DNA of 64,000 nucleotides from Welwitschia mirabilis. Its lineage: Eukaryota > Gnetophyta > Gnetopsida > Welwitschiales. The DNA lies in NCBI GenBank assembly GCA_051453625.1, contig JBOZIK010000001.1, forward strand, positions 46,791,568 through 46,855,567. Reading direction: 5' to 3'. A model generated the notes under the pieces. It was given only the letters and a program-made list of their open reading frames with translations, did no database searches and was not told where the DNA came from. The translations under genes were made by a program, and so were the position numbers. Positions 24,837 to 40,599 of this stretch are shown piece after piece. Position 1 is the stretch's first letter, and every line of letters starts with the position of its first letter.

Positions 24837-25115
24837 TTTGAGGCCACAAACTCCTGTTTAATCCCTACTTTGAATTAATGTAAAAATAACAAGAAAATAC
24901 CATAACTTACTTATTACTTATCTGTCTGGTGGCAGATACTGTTCCCTGTGTGCTGCAGCTTTCCAAATCTGAATCTGCCCTCACCAATTTGATACCTTCT
25001 GAACCCTAGCTTCCTCCTTTACCCCAGCTCTTAGAAACTAACTTAATCAATACTAATCTAGTTATATAGAGATGGTGAGACAAGAATAACCCTAATTAAG
25101 AGTGGTGAACAAAAT

Positions 25116-25130
25116 TCTCAACTAAGTCTT
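25116..25130 (+). repeat. Target-site duplication of LINE-1, right copy
   Basis: This is identical to 19266-19280. LINE-3 resumes at 25131. Confidence 0.9.
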
Positions 25131-27230
25131 AACTGATAAATATTAGACGAGATTAATTTCATCCCATTTAAGTAAAGCAATTAAGCTTAGTTTTTAAGCT
25201 AAAATTAAGAAGTGTTGGAATATAACTAGGAATTTAGTAGATATTTTGCTATCTGCTACTTGTCAAGTTCCTTAGGAATACCTAGCTAGTAATAAGCATT
25301 GGTTTGATAAAGAGTGTCAAGAAGTTAGATTACATTTAAAATTTAATGGTTTAGCATAAATTATTAAATTACACAAACATTTGATTAGAAAAAAGAAGAG
25401 GTAATTTATTATGGAAAGGTAAGTAAAGATTCTTCTCTTACTTGAAATGTGATCTTAAGGCTTTTAGAGATTGTGGTATAACAAGGAAAAGCTAGACTAA
25501 TAATGGTCTTTGTAAAATGCTTAGAATTTCTTTAAATGATTATTTTATGAGAAGAGGTACATGACAAGTCACTTCTCCTAGCTTAATTGATGTATGAGGA
25601 TGTGCTAAAAATATAAAAAGAGTGTTCTTTAGAGAAACTATTAATGCATAAGATTTCTATGCATAAATGATGAAGTGGGATGGACACTTAGTAGGGTAAA
25701 TAGTTTGGCACAAACTACATTATGCTTCAAAATTAGTCATGAAAGTAGTTGGTGCATTAACAAGGCAATTTATTATTTAAAACTAGTAATAAGTTTAAGA
25801 ACAATAACTATAGATTAATTGTAGTTAGAAGTATGTTTTCCATGCTTTTAGGAATTATTCTTAAATCATTAACTCAACAATTGGGTAAAGAAGAACAAAA
25901 TGCATGTAATATTTCAAGGCAGTTTTAGACATCCTCACTCTATAATTGAATGCTTGATTAGTTTGAAGCACCTTATAAATGATGATAGGAAGACCCTAGG
26001 CAAGGAACATTTATTTATTTTATGAACCTCTCTAAAATGTATGATTCTATAGCTTAAAATAAACTTTAGCAACATTTTCATAATAGTGGAAATCGTCTCG
26101 AATTAATCTATGCAATACAAAATTTATACCAAGAGGCTTACATCTAAGGCTAAAACTCCTAAGAGGCTATTATTTTTTATAACTCCCTTAGTATGAGGTA
26201 AGGTTTTCCTCTTTCTCCTATACTTTTTGGCATATTCATTACTGAATTAGAAAAATGAATGCTAAATGCACCACTTCATCATCCAAGTTACGTTTAGAAT
26301 TTTCTTATTAATTTTTTTTTCTTGTTGATGATGTTATTTTAGGGTTAAAATCTAGCAAAGGATTATAACAAATGATTATTATTTTGAAAATATCTTGTTA
26401 ACACTCTCGAATAAAAATAAATGTTCATAAAATTGAGATCATAATATGTAGAAAATGAAAGAATGATATCTCCTTCAAGATAGGGGAAATAATGGTTAAT
26501 ATTGTTCAAAATTATAAATCATTAGGCCTGAAGTCCTTGAGTAACCATAAGTGGAAATAACTAAAATTAATTATGGCATGGGATATTCAAAAGCCACTTT
26601 CTAGGCACTTGTTCAACCAATACTCTTATATGGGTGTGTTAATAGTTAAACAGTGGAACAAGTTGTAAGGCATACAAAAGCACTATTTATTAGAGTAGTT
26701 CTAGACTAAAAAAAAATTAGTATGACATCTTCCTCTTAGAAGCTATGTTATTACCTTTGGAGATAAAGACTAACTGTTAGTTTATCCCATATGTTTGTAA
26801 TGTAGCTAATTCAACAAACAATAAATTCTCTAAGTTAGTAATTTAGATTAGTCAATAAAAAGGCTAATACCATTATGGATAATTTTCATACCAAAGATGG
26901 AACATAGACAATCAAGTCTTGTATTACACTTCCAAGTAGATCCATTAAACTATCAAGGATAAGATACTACAAAAATGCTGGTCAAATGCTGAAAGTAAAA
27001 AATAATATTACTTAAATAATATGAGAAAAGACATCACTACGAAGGTAGCCTATTTAACTACTGTAACTTTTCATAATTTTTGAATTCAAATTGCTAGGTA
27101 AAGAATGGGTTCCCTTTATTTTCAAGTAGACATAGGAAAGTGGCTTAACATTACTTAAGAATATAGGACTTGTCATGTGATTAAGACGTTATTAATGATG
27201 AATATTATCTTTTTCTATAATATCATCAAA
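25131..27230 (+). mobile_element. LINE-3, 3' part (reverse transcriptase and C-terminal region)
   Basis: This continues LINE-3 after the LINE-1 insertion. In order on the + strand: KHWFDKECQEV (about 25290-25325), a Lys-rich linker, HSIIECLISLKHLI (about 25935-25980), KMYDSIA and LELIYAIQNLYQEAYI (26035-26150), GFPLSPILFGIFITELEK (about 26200-26255), LVDDVILGLKSSKG (about 26320-26360, Val for Tyr/Ala at the catalytic box), YKSLGLK (26512-26535) and, at 27080-27140, an SLYFQVDIGKWLNI block. The combination of CPLSP-x-LFGI-x-I-x-ELE with a late H-x-x-x-x-E-x-G-x-W motif differs from plant L1 elements and suggests a jockey-like or other non-L1 clade. At least two frameshifts and many stops are present. 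Confidence 0.75.
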
Positions 27231-27639
27231 CTAACATATTCAAAATAAATAGAATAGTATAACTCTTAATCTAATTAATTTGTTTCAAACTTGTCCAAAG
27301 CTGATAAATTTATAAATGAGGTTTTTGAATGGTATTCATTATATGTTGCTTCTATCCAATAAATCCTTAAGATCCTTGATCATAATAAAGATTTTAGCTT
27401 CTAGCTTTTAATATATTCAACATTTAAAACATAACCATGGTTGACAATAGCTAATAAACTTTTTTATAAAGAAATAGTAAATATATATTATATTAAAACA
27501 AACGTCATTTAAAAGCTATTTTCCTAAGCATGGTAGAAATCCCTCTAGTAGTCAAAGTTCTCAAACATCAACATCTAATTTTATCAAACCTAGTTTCCAA
27601 TTTCAATAAAAAATAGGCTCAAGACTAGCATACCCTAAG
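27231..27639. other. Gene-free sequence after LINE-3
   Basis: AT-rich, no readable frame. The exact 3' end of LINE-3 was not found. Confidence 0.4.
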
Positions 27640-28480
27640 GCATTTATAATAAAATGGTACTCATTAGGAGCAAAATTAGAATATGGTATTTGAACAAGAG
27701 GACTAACAACAATGGGCTCAGTTTCTTCTTCTTTCACATCTTCTTCTTACTACTCCTCTTCTTTCACATCTTTTTCTTACTGTTGCTATTCAGTTTCCTC
27801 TATTTTTGGCACATTGTCAATGTACCCAACAGGTGCAGGAAGACCATACTCTTTATTGCTTTGGCTATACTTTAGCGGATCTCACAATATTGGCTTTTGA
27901 ATAGGCTCCATTAGTATATATTACCAACCTAAAATTCCAATATCAATTTGAATTTTTCTTTGATGAAGAAATCAAATCAAGACTTTATGTCTTGTCTTGC
28001 AACTTTGGAGAGAGCAATGAAGAGAATTAAAAAAAAAGAAAGGGAGATCTATCTAAAGTACCCCCATCATGATAGCCAAAAAGTAAAAGTGTAGCTCATT
28101 GATTTTATCAAAGTGGCCTTCCAAAGTGAAATATTTAATGATTAAAGCAACTCAAGAATCATAGGATCTTAAAAGATCTTTTCCTATAGCTTCGTCCTAT
28201 TTTGCACAAAGTTTTCCCTATCAATCTTTCAAATTATAGAACTATGGATACTTTATAAGCATCCATTTTGAGCTCAATACCATGAGGACCTATGTATATG
28301 GTATCATTAATAGAAGGAATATCAATGTAAATGATAGTGTTACCTATGTGGGTAGTTCTGCCATTCCAGTTTCTAAAGAACTACTTGGAAAGATCAGGAT
28401 CATAACCTCTAAGGCTCAGAACATAAGAGTCCCATCTTGCATCTTAGAAGGCCTTTCAATTTTGCTCATGATTCAATAGA
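27640..28480 (-). pseudogene. Unrecognised decayed coding region with Glu-rich tract
   Basis: Reading leftwards from about 28470 on the minus strand, one frame gives over 100 residues with few stops: DARWDSYVLSLRGYDPDL, FFRNWNGRTTHIGN, then TIIYIDIPSINDTIYIGPHG, then ELKMDAYKVS. After a stretch of stops the strand reads YGLPAPVGYIDNVPKIEE, a Glu/Lys-rich low-complexity tract at about 27710-27800 (with TAG or TAA in Gln-like places), and IVVSPLVQIPYSNFAPNEY. I do not recognise the family. Layout and context suggest the gag-like or accessory protein of a plant LTR element, but a decayed host gene is possible. It ends close to where LINE-2 begins to be readable. Confidence 0.45.
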
Positions 28481-28599
28481 GGATCATGCTTGGTTGGCTT
28501 AATTATTAAATCCTTTCCCATATCTTCTAGTGCATGCATGCTACTACAAGTGCTTTGGCACTGTTCCGATACCCAACTTTGGCACGCTTCAGATGCTCT

Positions 28600-31500
28600 C
28601 TACTACTTGTCACCTTGCAAAACATACTTGGTTATGTTTGTAGGGTTTGAGATATCATGTTTTTTATAGACATAATCTGCTTACTAATTTTGAATTTCAA
28701 CTTTGATAGAGATAATTTTTTCCTTTTAGAAAATAATATTACATCTATTTTTTCATAGAAGCCAAGCATCAATGACCATGAAAACATTTTTCCTAAATGA
28801 ATTGGAAGTGTCCAAGCTAATAAGAGAGGGAGGGAAGGGGAATATATTTAAGGATCTTCAAAGATCTTTTACAATAGAGCATTAAATGAATAGATGATTA
28901 TGAAATTCATTATCTTCATAATACATAGGACAATCTTGATCAACTCTTAAATTTATTTGGATGAGCTTATCTGCTGTTGGAATGTAACCCTTTAACATAT
29001 ATGACCAAAACATCTTAATCTTCTCAGAATGTTAAGCTTTCATAATTTATTCCATTTATGACCATAATCAAACATATTGTGATTTATTTTTAAGATGCTT
29101 ATTTTACCATTTTATATAGGAAGAACCTGATTTTAAAAAACGTAAGGCCAAACCTTGTGTTTTCAGAAAATGGAATGCCTTTCTTTATCTTTATAATTCT
29201 CTTTGAAGAACTTTTCCCAAGGAATACTATTGTTTGAATAAAATCTATAGTAGTGCTTTACAAGGATGTATTTGCTCATATCTAGAGTTTTTTTAATTAT
29301 AAGACCACCTATTTTTTTGGCATAACTATCTGCTTAGAGTTTATAAGATGTAACCTCTTATGGAATTTGTCACCCAACCAAATAAGATCTTTAATAATAT
29401 TATCAATCAATCTAGCAAACTTATTAGATATAGGGAAGCAACTAGTAGGGTAAACGGTCATGCTTACCAGATAAGATTTGGTAAAGAGGATTTTCTCTAC
29501 AATAGAGAGGAATTTTTTATCCCACATGGTCAATCTAAATACAATTTTCCTTATTAAGGGAGGCCAAATATTATTAAAATTCTGATGAAAATTAAGAATA
29601 AGCCCAAGATAAGAGTTAGGGAAGTATACTTGTGAACATTGAAAAACCTTCAAGATGACTGACTTACTTTTGCAAGGAGCATTGATAAGGAATATCTTCG
29701 ATTTAGGCCAATTGGTTGCAAAACTTAAAAAGTTATGAAACTCATTCAAAATGTTACGAGCTTGTTAAATTACAGGAAGGCTAGAGTCAAGACATAAAAG
29801 AGCATCATCTATGAACTGAAGAATGGGATATGAGGAGGCTAACTCAGTAGCTATGATCTGCCTTTGATAAAATAGTCTATTTAAGGAAGCCATTACAAGA
29901 ACAAAGATGCTAAGGGAAAGAGGATCATCCTGACAGAGGCCATTGCTTCCTTTGCAATAGTTGTATATCTTATCATTAGCTATAATAGAGAAGGTTAGCA
30001 TTAATATGCAGAAGTGGATAAGAGGTCTAAGAGGTGTGGGGAGACCACACTCCTATAATACATAGTCCATTATTTCTTACTGAACTATATTAAACACTTT
30101 AGCTATGTTGACTTTGAGGAACATTACAGGCTTATTTTTTCATTGGTGAAAATAGAGAATTTCATTAGCCAAAATGATGTTATCATGGATGACTCTACCT
30201 AATATAAAGCTAGATTGCAAGGATAGAACCATGTTTGAAAGGAGCATTTTGGGCCTGTTTGTAATAATCTTTAAAGCAAATCTTATAAAAAACCTTGCAA
30301 AGACTGATTGAATGAAATTAATGAGGACTTTCTACATATTTCATTTTGGGAATGAGGGTGATGAGGGTATCATTGAAAGGTTTATAAAAGGTACCTTTTA
30401 TGAAAGTTTCTCGAACTACATCATACATATTGAATTTAATAATATCCCTGAAGGTCTAATAGAATTCTATAGTGAAATCATTAAGACCAGGTACTTGATT
30501 CTTTTTCATTGAGTTGATAGTATTTTTAATTTCAGCCTCTATGAATCTTTGATTCAAGTAACATTGCTGCTCTTCAAAGATGGGAGGGCCAACTAGGACA
30601 CTATCTAAATCCACTAGTTTTTTTGTAAAAAGATTTTGGAAATAGTCAATGAAAGAGCTAGCAATTTGACTGTTGGTCTTATAATCTGTTGTAGATGCAC
30701 TCTACTACAGAATATTCTTTTGTCTATGCCTGTTTGCCATCTAGATAAAGAACTTTATATTACAATCCCCTTCTTTTAGCCATTGAATTCTAGATCTCTG
30801 TTCTTCCTTTGAGGATATATCATGAATCTGTGAAATAAGGTGCTTTTCATAGCCTCTATCTGCATTTGTGTCCCCATTGTGATTCTGGATAATAGTGAGC
30901 TCTTCTAATAATTAATATTTAACATTTTTAATGAGTAATTTAACTATTTTTTCCAAAAAATAAACTTGTGCCTTAACATTTTTAGCTTTTGAAATAATCT
31001 GTAAGTAGGGGTACCTTTCACTGGAGTATTCTAAGTATGCTTGATGAAGTCAATAAAGTTTAGATCTTTTAGTTATGAGTGCTCAAATATAAAGAGAGAT
31101 TTCCTTTGAAAAGAGTCCATCATTAAAACTATAGGTTTATGATCAGAAAAAAAATCCAGCTTTTGCTTTAAGAATGTAATGCCTATTAGAGTTTTTGACT
31201 AGACACATATCAATTCTAGATATTACAAGATTTACTTCTTTTCTAGGATTACTCTGTATAAGAAGCACCATGCAAAAGATCTTTGTAATTGTAGCTATTA
31301 ACACAATTGGTAAAAAATGGTAGAAAGACTAGGAACATTACCAAGTTTTTCATGAGGGCTAAAGATCTAATTGAAGTCATCTATGATAATGTCTAAGGAA
31401 TCTAACATAATATAATATAAGCATTGTAGTCTTTGGTCTACTTCTTGAGGCCCATAGAAATTGCTGATTCTCCTCTTTTTATCATTAAAAATCCAATCAA

Positions 31501-31720
31501 TTATGAGTGGTTATGTCTTTTATTAATAATAGTGATGCTTCCATTCTTACAGAGGATCATTAATTCTCCATTTGTGCCCCTACCCAAAACTAAAATAAAG
31601 GACCAAGAGAAGTATTAGTACGTGGCTGGGTTATGCGTAGTGCTTGAATCCCTCACTCATCCCTCTGCCTGTTTCCGTGAATGGGGACTTGAGGCCTGTG
31701 CGGGGTGAAAAGAGACTAAT
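28600..31720 (-). pseudogene. LINE-2 ORF2 (endonuclease, reverse transcriptase, C-terminus)
   Basis: The endonuclease box appears as IIIDDFN at about 31370-31395 (family VLGGDFN). The reverse transcriptase has GLCQDDPLSLSIFVLVM within 29765-30001, followed by LQFIDDALLCL, matching the catalytic FADD box with Ile for Ala and both Asp kept. At 29309-29749 a 146-codon open frame covers the region after the RT with the blocks NSYLGLIL, WPPLIRKI, KKFLSIVEKILFTKSYL and IDNIIKDLIWLG, all typical of L1 ORF2. Continuing left, MPKKIGGLIIK matches the G-G-L-G-I motif. Stops and frameshifts are frequent elsewhere. Confidence 0.8.
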
Positions 31721-32099
31721 TTTTATAAAATCAAGCTTTGTTTCTTAAAGAAGATACATAGACATTGAAGATTCCTTTAAAAGACTCCAAAGGTGGGAAA
31801 TTTTTGTTTGGACATTTCTAAGGCCTATGCAGTTCTAGGAAATAATCACTGTAAGAAGAGTTGAGCTTGCTTACCATCTTGGATCTCCTCCTTCATTTCC
31901 TTTTAAAATTTACCTTTTCTGATATTCATTCTGATTTTTCTGTCTATTTGTTTAGTTTTTCCATTTCGGTTATTGTTGACACATATGAACCACACTCATC
32001 TAGATTGTTTCTATTTTTTATTTATTTCTATTTCATTTCCATTTGTGACTGTTATTGTGATCTAGTAGAATAAACTGACACATTAAGGATGTGCTTTGT

Positions 32100-33004
32100 G
32101 TATTCTTGTTTAGCCCTTTCCCATTCATTTCTTATTTTGTTTTCGTACATTTATTCTAGTTCTTCATCTAACAGAATATCATATTTATTTCCTTGACTGA
32201 TTGGATCATTGCTAAGGATTGAAGCTGGCTTTTTTGTGTGATCTTTTTCATTAACTTCTTGCTAGTCATTTTTTTCACTTTCTTATTTTTCTTACACTTT
32301 TCCATCGTATGTTCATTTTTCCCACACTTTGAACATTGTAATGGAATATTTGCAATTTCAAAGTTAAAAACCAATCCCCCTCACATACTATATAAGATTA
32401 TTCTTTTTGCTTTGAAGTTGTTTGGTTTTATGTAAACACATATTTTAGCTGTTGCCGATTTTGCCATTAAATCTGTATTCTTATCAAGTTTAACAAACTC
32501 TCCTAACATATCACCAGGTTGCTTAAAAAAAAACCCTGAATGCCATATTTTTAAGAGAGGGTTTGAGATACAAATCCAAGCTGAGATCTTTTCAAAAATG
32601 GTGGGTTTGTCAAGAATGAATGGGGATCATTTAGTTAAGGCTAAATCTCTATAGCTAAAAAAATAGGGCCCTCTTGCTAAAACCTTATTCATTTCTTCTT
32701 TAAAATAAAAAACAAAATGCAATAACCCATCTCTGAAAGGGATTACCTTACAACTTGCATGAAACTTCTAATCACACCACAGATGCATTATTTCGATAAA
32801 TGGAAACCCTTTTAAGGATTGAAATTTACTAATGAGGCAATTTTTAAAACAAGCGTTCAAATGCTTAGAATAGTTAATGGACATTTTTGTATAAATGATA
32901 TCTCCTTCGTGCTTGAAACTAAAATCTAAATTATCAAATCTTTGATGCTTGCTTTTCCTCACTGATGCCCTATAAGATTTGGTACCTGATGATTCTGCCG
33001 CCAT
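32100..33004 (-). pseudogene. LINE-2 ORF1 (DUF4283-like, intact zinc knuckle)
   Basis: The ATG at 33004 begins MAAESSGTKS. The first 79 codons are open, with HEGDIIYTKM and FQSLKGFPFIEI blocks. The frame then reads on, with a few stops, through a PFRDGLLHFVFYFKEEMNKV block typical of the DUF4283 domain, and ISAWICISNPLLKIW, the usual W-I-x-I-x-x-L-P-x-x-x-W block. At 32294-32335 an intact CCHC zinc knuckle reads CSKCGKNEHTMEKC, followed by a Lys-rich tail. In a live element this protein coats the LINE RNA. Compared with LINE-1, the knuckle is unbroken. Confidence 0.75.
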
Positions 33005-33350
33005 TGGAGAACTAAGTCTCGCTTTCACTACCTTAGAGACCTTAAATCCCCACCCTTTAGGGTTTTCGGGGTTCGTGAGTCATCGATTAAAAACCCTCCC
33101 CTCAGGGGTAGTAAAACCAACGTGAGGTCTAAGTGTATGCCACTGCGCCTTTTTAGTTTTCACAGTAGATAGCGATACGAAGGAGCTAAATAGATAATGC
33201 GTTGAAGACGTGCTACGCTAAGAAGCCCTAGCAACTCGAAACCGCCTCTAGAGAGCCTCCAAGGAAAAAACACTCTTGCGCACCTTGAAAGAAAAACCCT
33301 AGCTTTGCTGCTCTGCTCTGCTTCACTCTGCTGTGCTTCGCTTTTCTCGA

Positions 33351-33859
33351 AATTTGATAATAAACTTTTTAAGCTATGAAAAAAAAAATACTACCTATGA
33401 CTTAACATTATCATAACTCTATTACAAAGGTTATTATGGAACTCTCTTTAGCTGCTTTTTATCCTATGTTATCGATCTTATAATGAACTTGCCTTTTAAC
33501 CTCAACTATGATTAATGTATTTACATATATTAGAGTTGAAATTGAAATAAAGTTTGGTTATGTTCAAAACCCTATATAAAACAGGAAAGCGTATTTATAT
33601 TTTATGCATTTTTTAGGAAAAATATTTGAGTGTTTACACGCAAAACTCTCCTTTGGCCACCGCTGATTTTGCTCTTTCGAATTTCGTAAAGCGCTTATTG
33701 AAGAGCCACCCTTAAGCAAATAATTTCCGAGCTGACATTATTAGGGTTTTGGTGAGGTTAAAGCTAGGGTTTTTTGAGCAAGGCTTTTCATCCCGTCCGA
33801 GGTTGCCAGGTAAAGAAACAGAGGGAGGAGAGGTGCAGAGGCAGAGAGAAGGCGGAGAA
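33351..33859 (+). promoter_or_regulatory. RPL6 promoter and 5' UTR region
   Basis: The interval between LINE-2 and the RPL6 start codon holds a TATA-like TATATAAA at 33573-33580, a telo-box TTAGGGTTT at 33741-33749 (reverse complement AAACCCTAA) and a partial second copy, CTAGGGTTT, at 33764-33772. Telo-boxes near the transcription start are a known feature of plant ribosomal-protein genes. The transcription start cannot be fixed: it may follow the TATA-like site, or lie in the pyrimidine-rich stretch near 33645-33680. CpG becomes frequent from about 33630 on. The ATG at 33860 is the first that fits the eL6 N-terminus, and the preceding codons in frame do not match the family. Confidence 0.6.
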
Positions 33860-38418
<4,559 letters not shown>

Positions 38419-38484
38419 ACAGCCTAACAAGTTTTGGGAAGCTTTCCTCAGATGTCTATTCTTGTAGCACAAGGTATAGGAATT
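38419..38484 (+). other. RPL6: Start of RPL6 3' UTR, cut by gap
   Basis: The 66 bases after the stop codon should be 3' UTR. The poly(A) site is not visible: it falls in, or beyond, the following gap. Confidence 0.6.
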
Positions 38485-39007
38485 NNNNNNNNNNNNNNNN
38501 NNNNNNNNNNNNNNNNNNNNNNNNNNNNNNNNNNNNNNNNNNNNNNNNNNNNNNNNNNNNNNNNNNNNNNNNNNNNNNNNNNNNNNNNNNNNNNNNNNNN
38601 NNNNNNNNNNNNNNNNNNNNNNNNNNNNNNNNNNNNNNNNNNNNNNNNNNNNNNNNNNNNNNNNNNNNNNNNNNNNNNNNNNNNNNNNNNNNNNNNNNNN
38701 NNNNNNNNNNNNNNNNNNNNNNNNNNNNNNNNNNNNNNNNNNNNNNNNNNNNNNNNNNNNNNNNNNNNNNNNNNNNNNNNNNNNNNNNNNNNNNNNNNNN
38801 NNNNNNNNNNNNNNNNNNNNNNNNNNNNNNNNNNNNNNNNNNNNNNNNNNNNNNNNNNNNNNNNNNNNNNNNNNNNNNNNNNNNNNNNNNNNNNNNNNNN
38901 NNNNNNNNNNNNNNNNNNNNNNNNNNNNNNNNNNNNNNNNNNNNNNNNNNNNNNNNNNNNNNNNNNNNNNNNNNNNNNNNNNNNNNNNNNNNNNNNNNNN
39001 NNNNNNN
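38485..39007. other. Assembly gap (523 N)
   Basis: This is a run of N just after RPL6. Both flanks contain GGAATT, which is too short to show an overlap. Confidence 0.99.
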
Positions 39008-40599
39008 GGAATTCAGCCTTGAGCTGGCATACATTAATTTGATTTCTAAAAATGCATATTGACTCTCTTATTCGTGTGTGAATCTTGTTAAAACAAATTT
39101 TGCCTTGATCATGATCTACTGTGGTGCTTAGTTCATCCTATGGTGTTTATTGTTTCAGTAAAATGTGTTACTGTCGAGACTTTCGTTTCAATATCATCCT
39201 CGGAGGTATTTGAAAAATACACGGACCGAGATAATGTTTGAACCATTTCTGAAACCGGGCATGTAACGTCTGTTTGATGGCCACCTGGTTTATGTGCTGT
39301 AAATGCCATGGTATCCATGTCCCTTTATTGTTCGATTAAGAGAATGCTAAATTGCAAGTTTGAATACAGGGTATATTTTTTCCACCCAAAGTTGATAAAA
39401 ACTTATCAAAATGACAAAAGCGATATTAATATATTTCTTTAGTTTGTCATAATGACAGAGTTATTCCATGAGCGTTGTTAGGTCAATTGAAGAGTGCCTA
39501 ATTGCAGCCTTTGATAACGACTTAACAATAGGTTTTTCTGTTTTGCTGTTTATAACTAGGCTGAACTGTTGGAACTTACAAATCTCGAAGTGTTATACAA
39601 AAATTATTTGTTCTTGTTAACAAAGCATTATTACTTTGGCTTGTTTGAAGTCATCACTTTGTAACGTTTTAAAACACAATGGATGGGAGAAACAAGAAAA
39701 TTAACTGTAACCGGTTATTTTTTATATTTAAGCATAAACATATCTCTTGCTTTATATAACAATAAACTTGGAGGACAAATGTTCTTATCCTCTAGGTGTG
39801 GATACTAGGAAACTAGAACGTAAATGATGGAATGTATTGTAATTGGGTAGTTCTATAGTTTAGTAGCTCTCTGTTTTTGGTTTCATTGCTGCTTGTTTTT
39901 GTTTGGTTTACAAATAAAGCTCGTCTAAGTGGAATCTATGGGCTGGTTGGTCTCGAAGTTTCTTGGGCTCAAAAATTTACTTTTTAGTTCTAAGACTAGT
40001 TACTTGGAGCTAGCATAGGCTAAGCCAAGACCTGCTGGTTTTGAGAGAATATTTTCATGTATTCACTACCAGAAAAGCTATTTGTGGAGGGGGAAACCAT
40101 GTGCTTTTGCAACCCTGGTTAGAACCTTGGTGAATTGCAATAAAAATGTGATCTGCAGTATATATTTGTAGATAAGGATGTGAGTGGCTGTATGATGAAA
40201 CTCCTGTCAAGTAAGTGCAAACTTTGTATCTGTTGGTGCAAGATAGACAACCTACGATGGTGAATTTCTTTGGATACTTTGAAACAGATTTACCTGAAAC
40301 TTTGGAACAAGGCAATAAAACAACCTACAATGGTTAACAATCATTTCTTTAATACCTTGAAAGAGATTTTACTGTGGAACTTTGAAATTAGGCAATAATA
40401 CAAGAAGCACAACTAACATGAACGTGATCATGGTTCAGTCTCATTCTGCCCGTGTTCACTTTAATTTGGATTTCATCTGCTTTAGGGAATCTTATGGCAT
40501 GTGGTATTAATATTAGGCAAAGTCTTGAAAAAGATGCAGAAATATACAAACCAAAATGCAAAGCAAGCATGCAGAAAAATAGAAAGCCAAGTTACAAGA
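39008..40599. other. Non-coding region downstream of RPL6
   Basis: There are no supportable genes. The first kilobase keeps more CpG than the surrounding repeats (for example GTCGAG, TTTCGTTTC, CTCGGAGG and ACACGGACCGAG between 39172 and 39230) and may be old unique sequence or the RPL6 3' flank. AATAAA occurs at 39913-39918, rather far for an RPL6 poly(A) signal. A tandem duplication lies at 40248-40400. Confidence 0.45.
40248..40400 (+). repeat. Tandem duplication of about 75 bp
   Basis: Units 40248-40320 and 40321-40400 both start CAACCTACRATGG and end TTTGGAACAAGGCAATAA or TTTGAAATTAGGCAATAA. They differ by substitutions and a few inserted bases. Confidence 0.75.

Larger units (their letters stand above)
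19281..25115 (-). mobile_element. LINE-1: full-length L1-type LINE inserted in LINE-3
   Basis: This 5.8 kb minus-strand LINE is bounded by a perfect 15-bp target-site duplication. Its poly(A) tail shows as a T-run at 19281-19291. From its 5' end (right) it has a short 5' UTR, an ORF1 starting at 24836 with a zinc knuckle near 24190-24250, and an ORF2 with endonuclease (about 23640-23010) and reverse transcriptase (about 22760-21700). The last kilobase is poorly readable. Stops and shifts occur in both ORFs, so it is dead, but the clean ends show it was full length when inserted. An 18-N gap lies at 20762-20779. Confidence 0.9.
28560..33350 (-). mobile_element. LINE-2: L1-type LINE upstream of RPL6
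   Basis: This minus-strand LINE of about 4.8 kb has its 5' UTR at about 33005-33350, ORF1 from 33004, and ORF2 with endonuclease, reverse transcriptase and C-terminal domain down to about 28.56 kb. The 5' UTR is more GC-rich than its surroundings and ends (5'-most) in a run of CTGCT-type repeats (33303-33340). Neither a poly(A) tail nor a target-site duplication could be fixed, so both ends are approximate. Its 5' end faces the RPL6 promoter region, about 400 bases from the telo-box. Confidence 0.8.

Noticed and set aside
27654-27900. Two overlapping plus-strand frames rich in Phe, Leu and Ser
   Set aside because: They are antisense to the Glu-rich tract of the minus-strand coding remnant (27640-28480). 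The low-complexity CTT-rich sequence explains them.
33749-33859. Upstream in-frame extension of RPL6 exon 1
   Set aside because: It begins with TTG, not ATG, and does not resemble the eL6 N-terminus. The ATG at 33860 gives the normal plant protein length of 233 residues.
38434-39042. Open frames spanning the 523-N gap
   Set aside because: They consist almost wholly of N and are artefacts. The same applies to frames across the gaps at 14627 and 17701.
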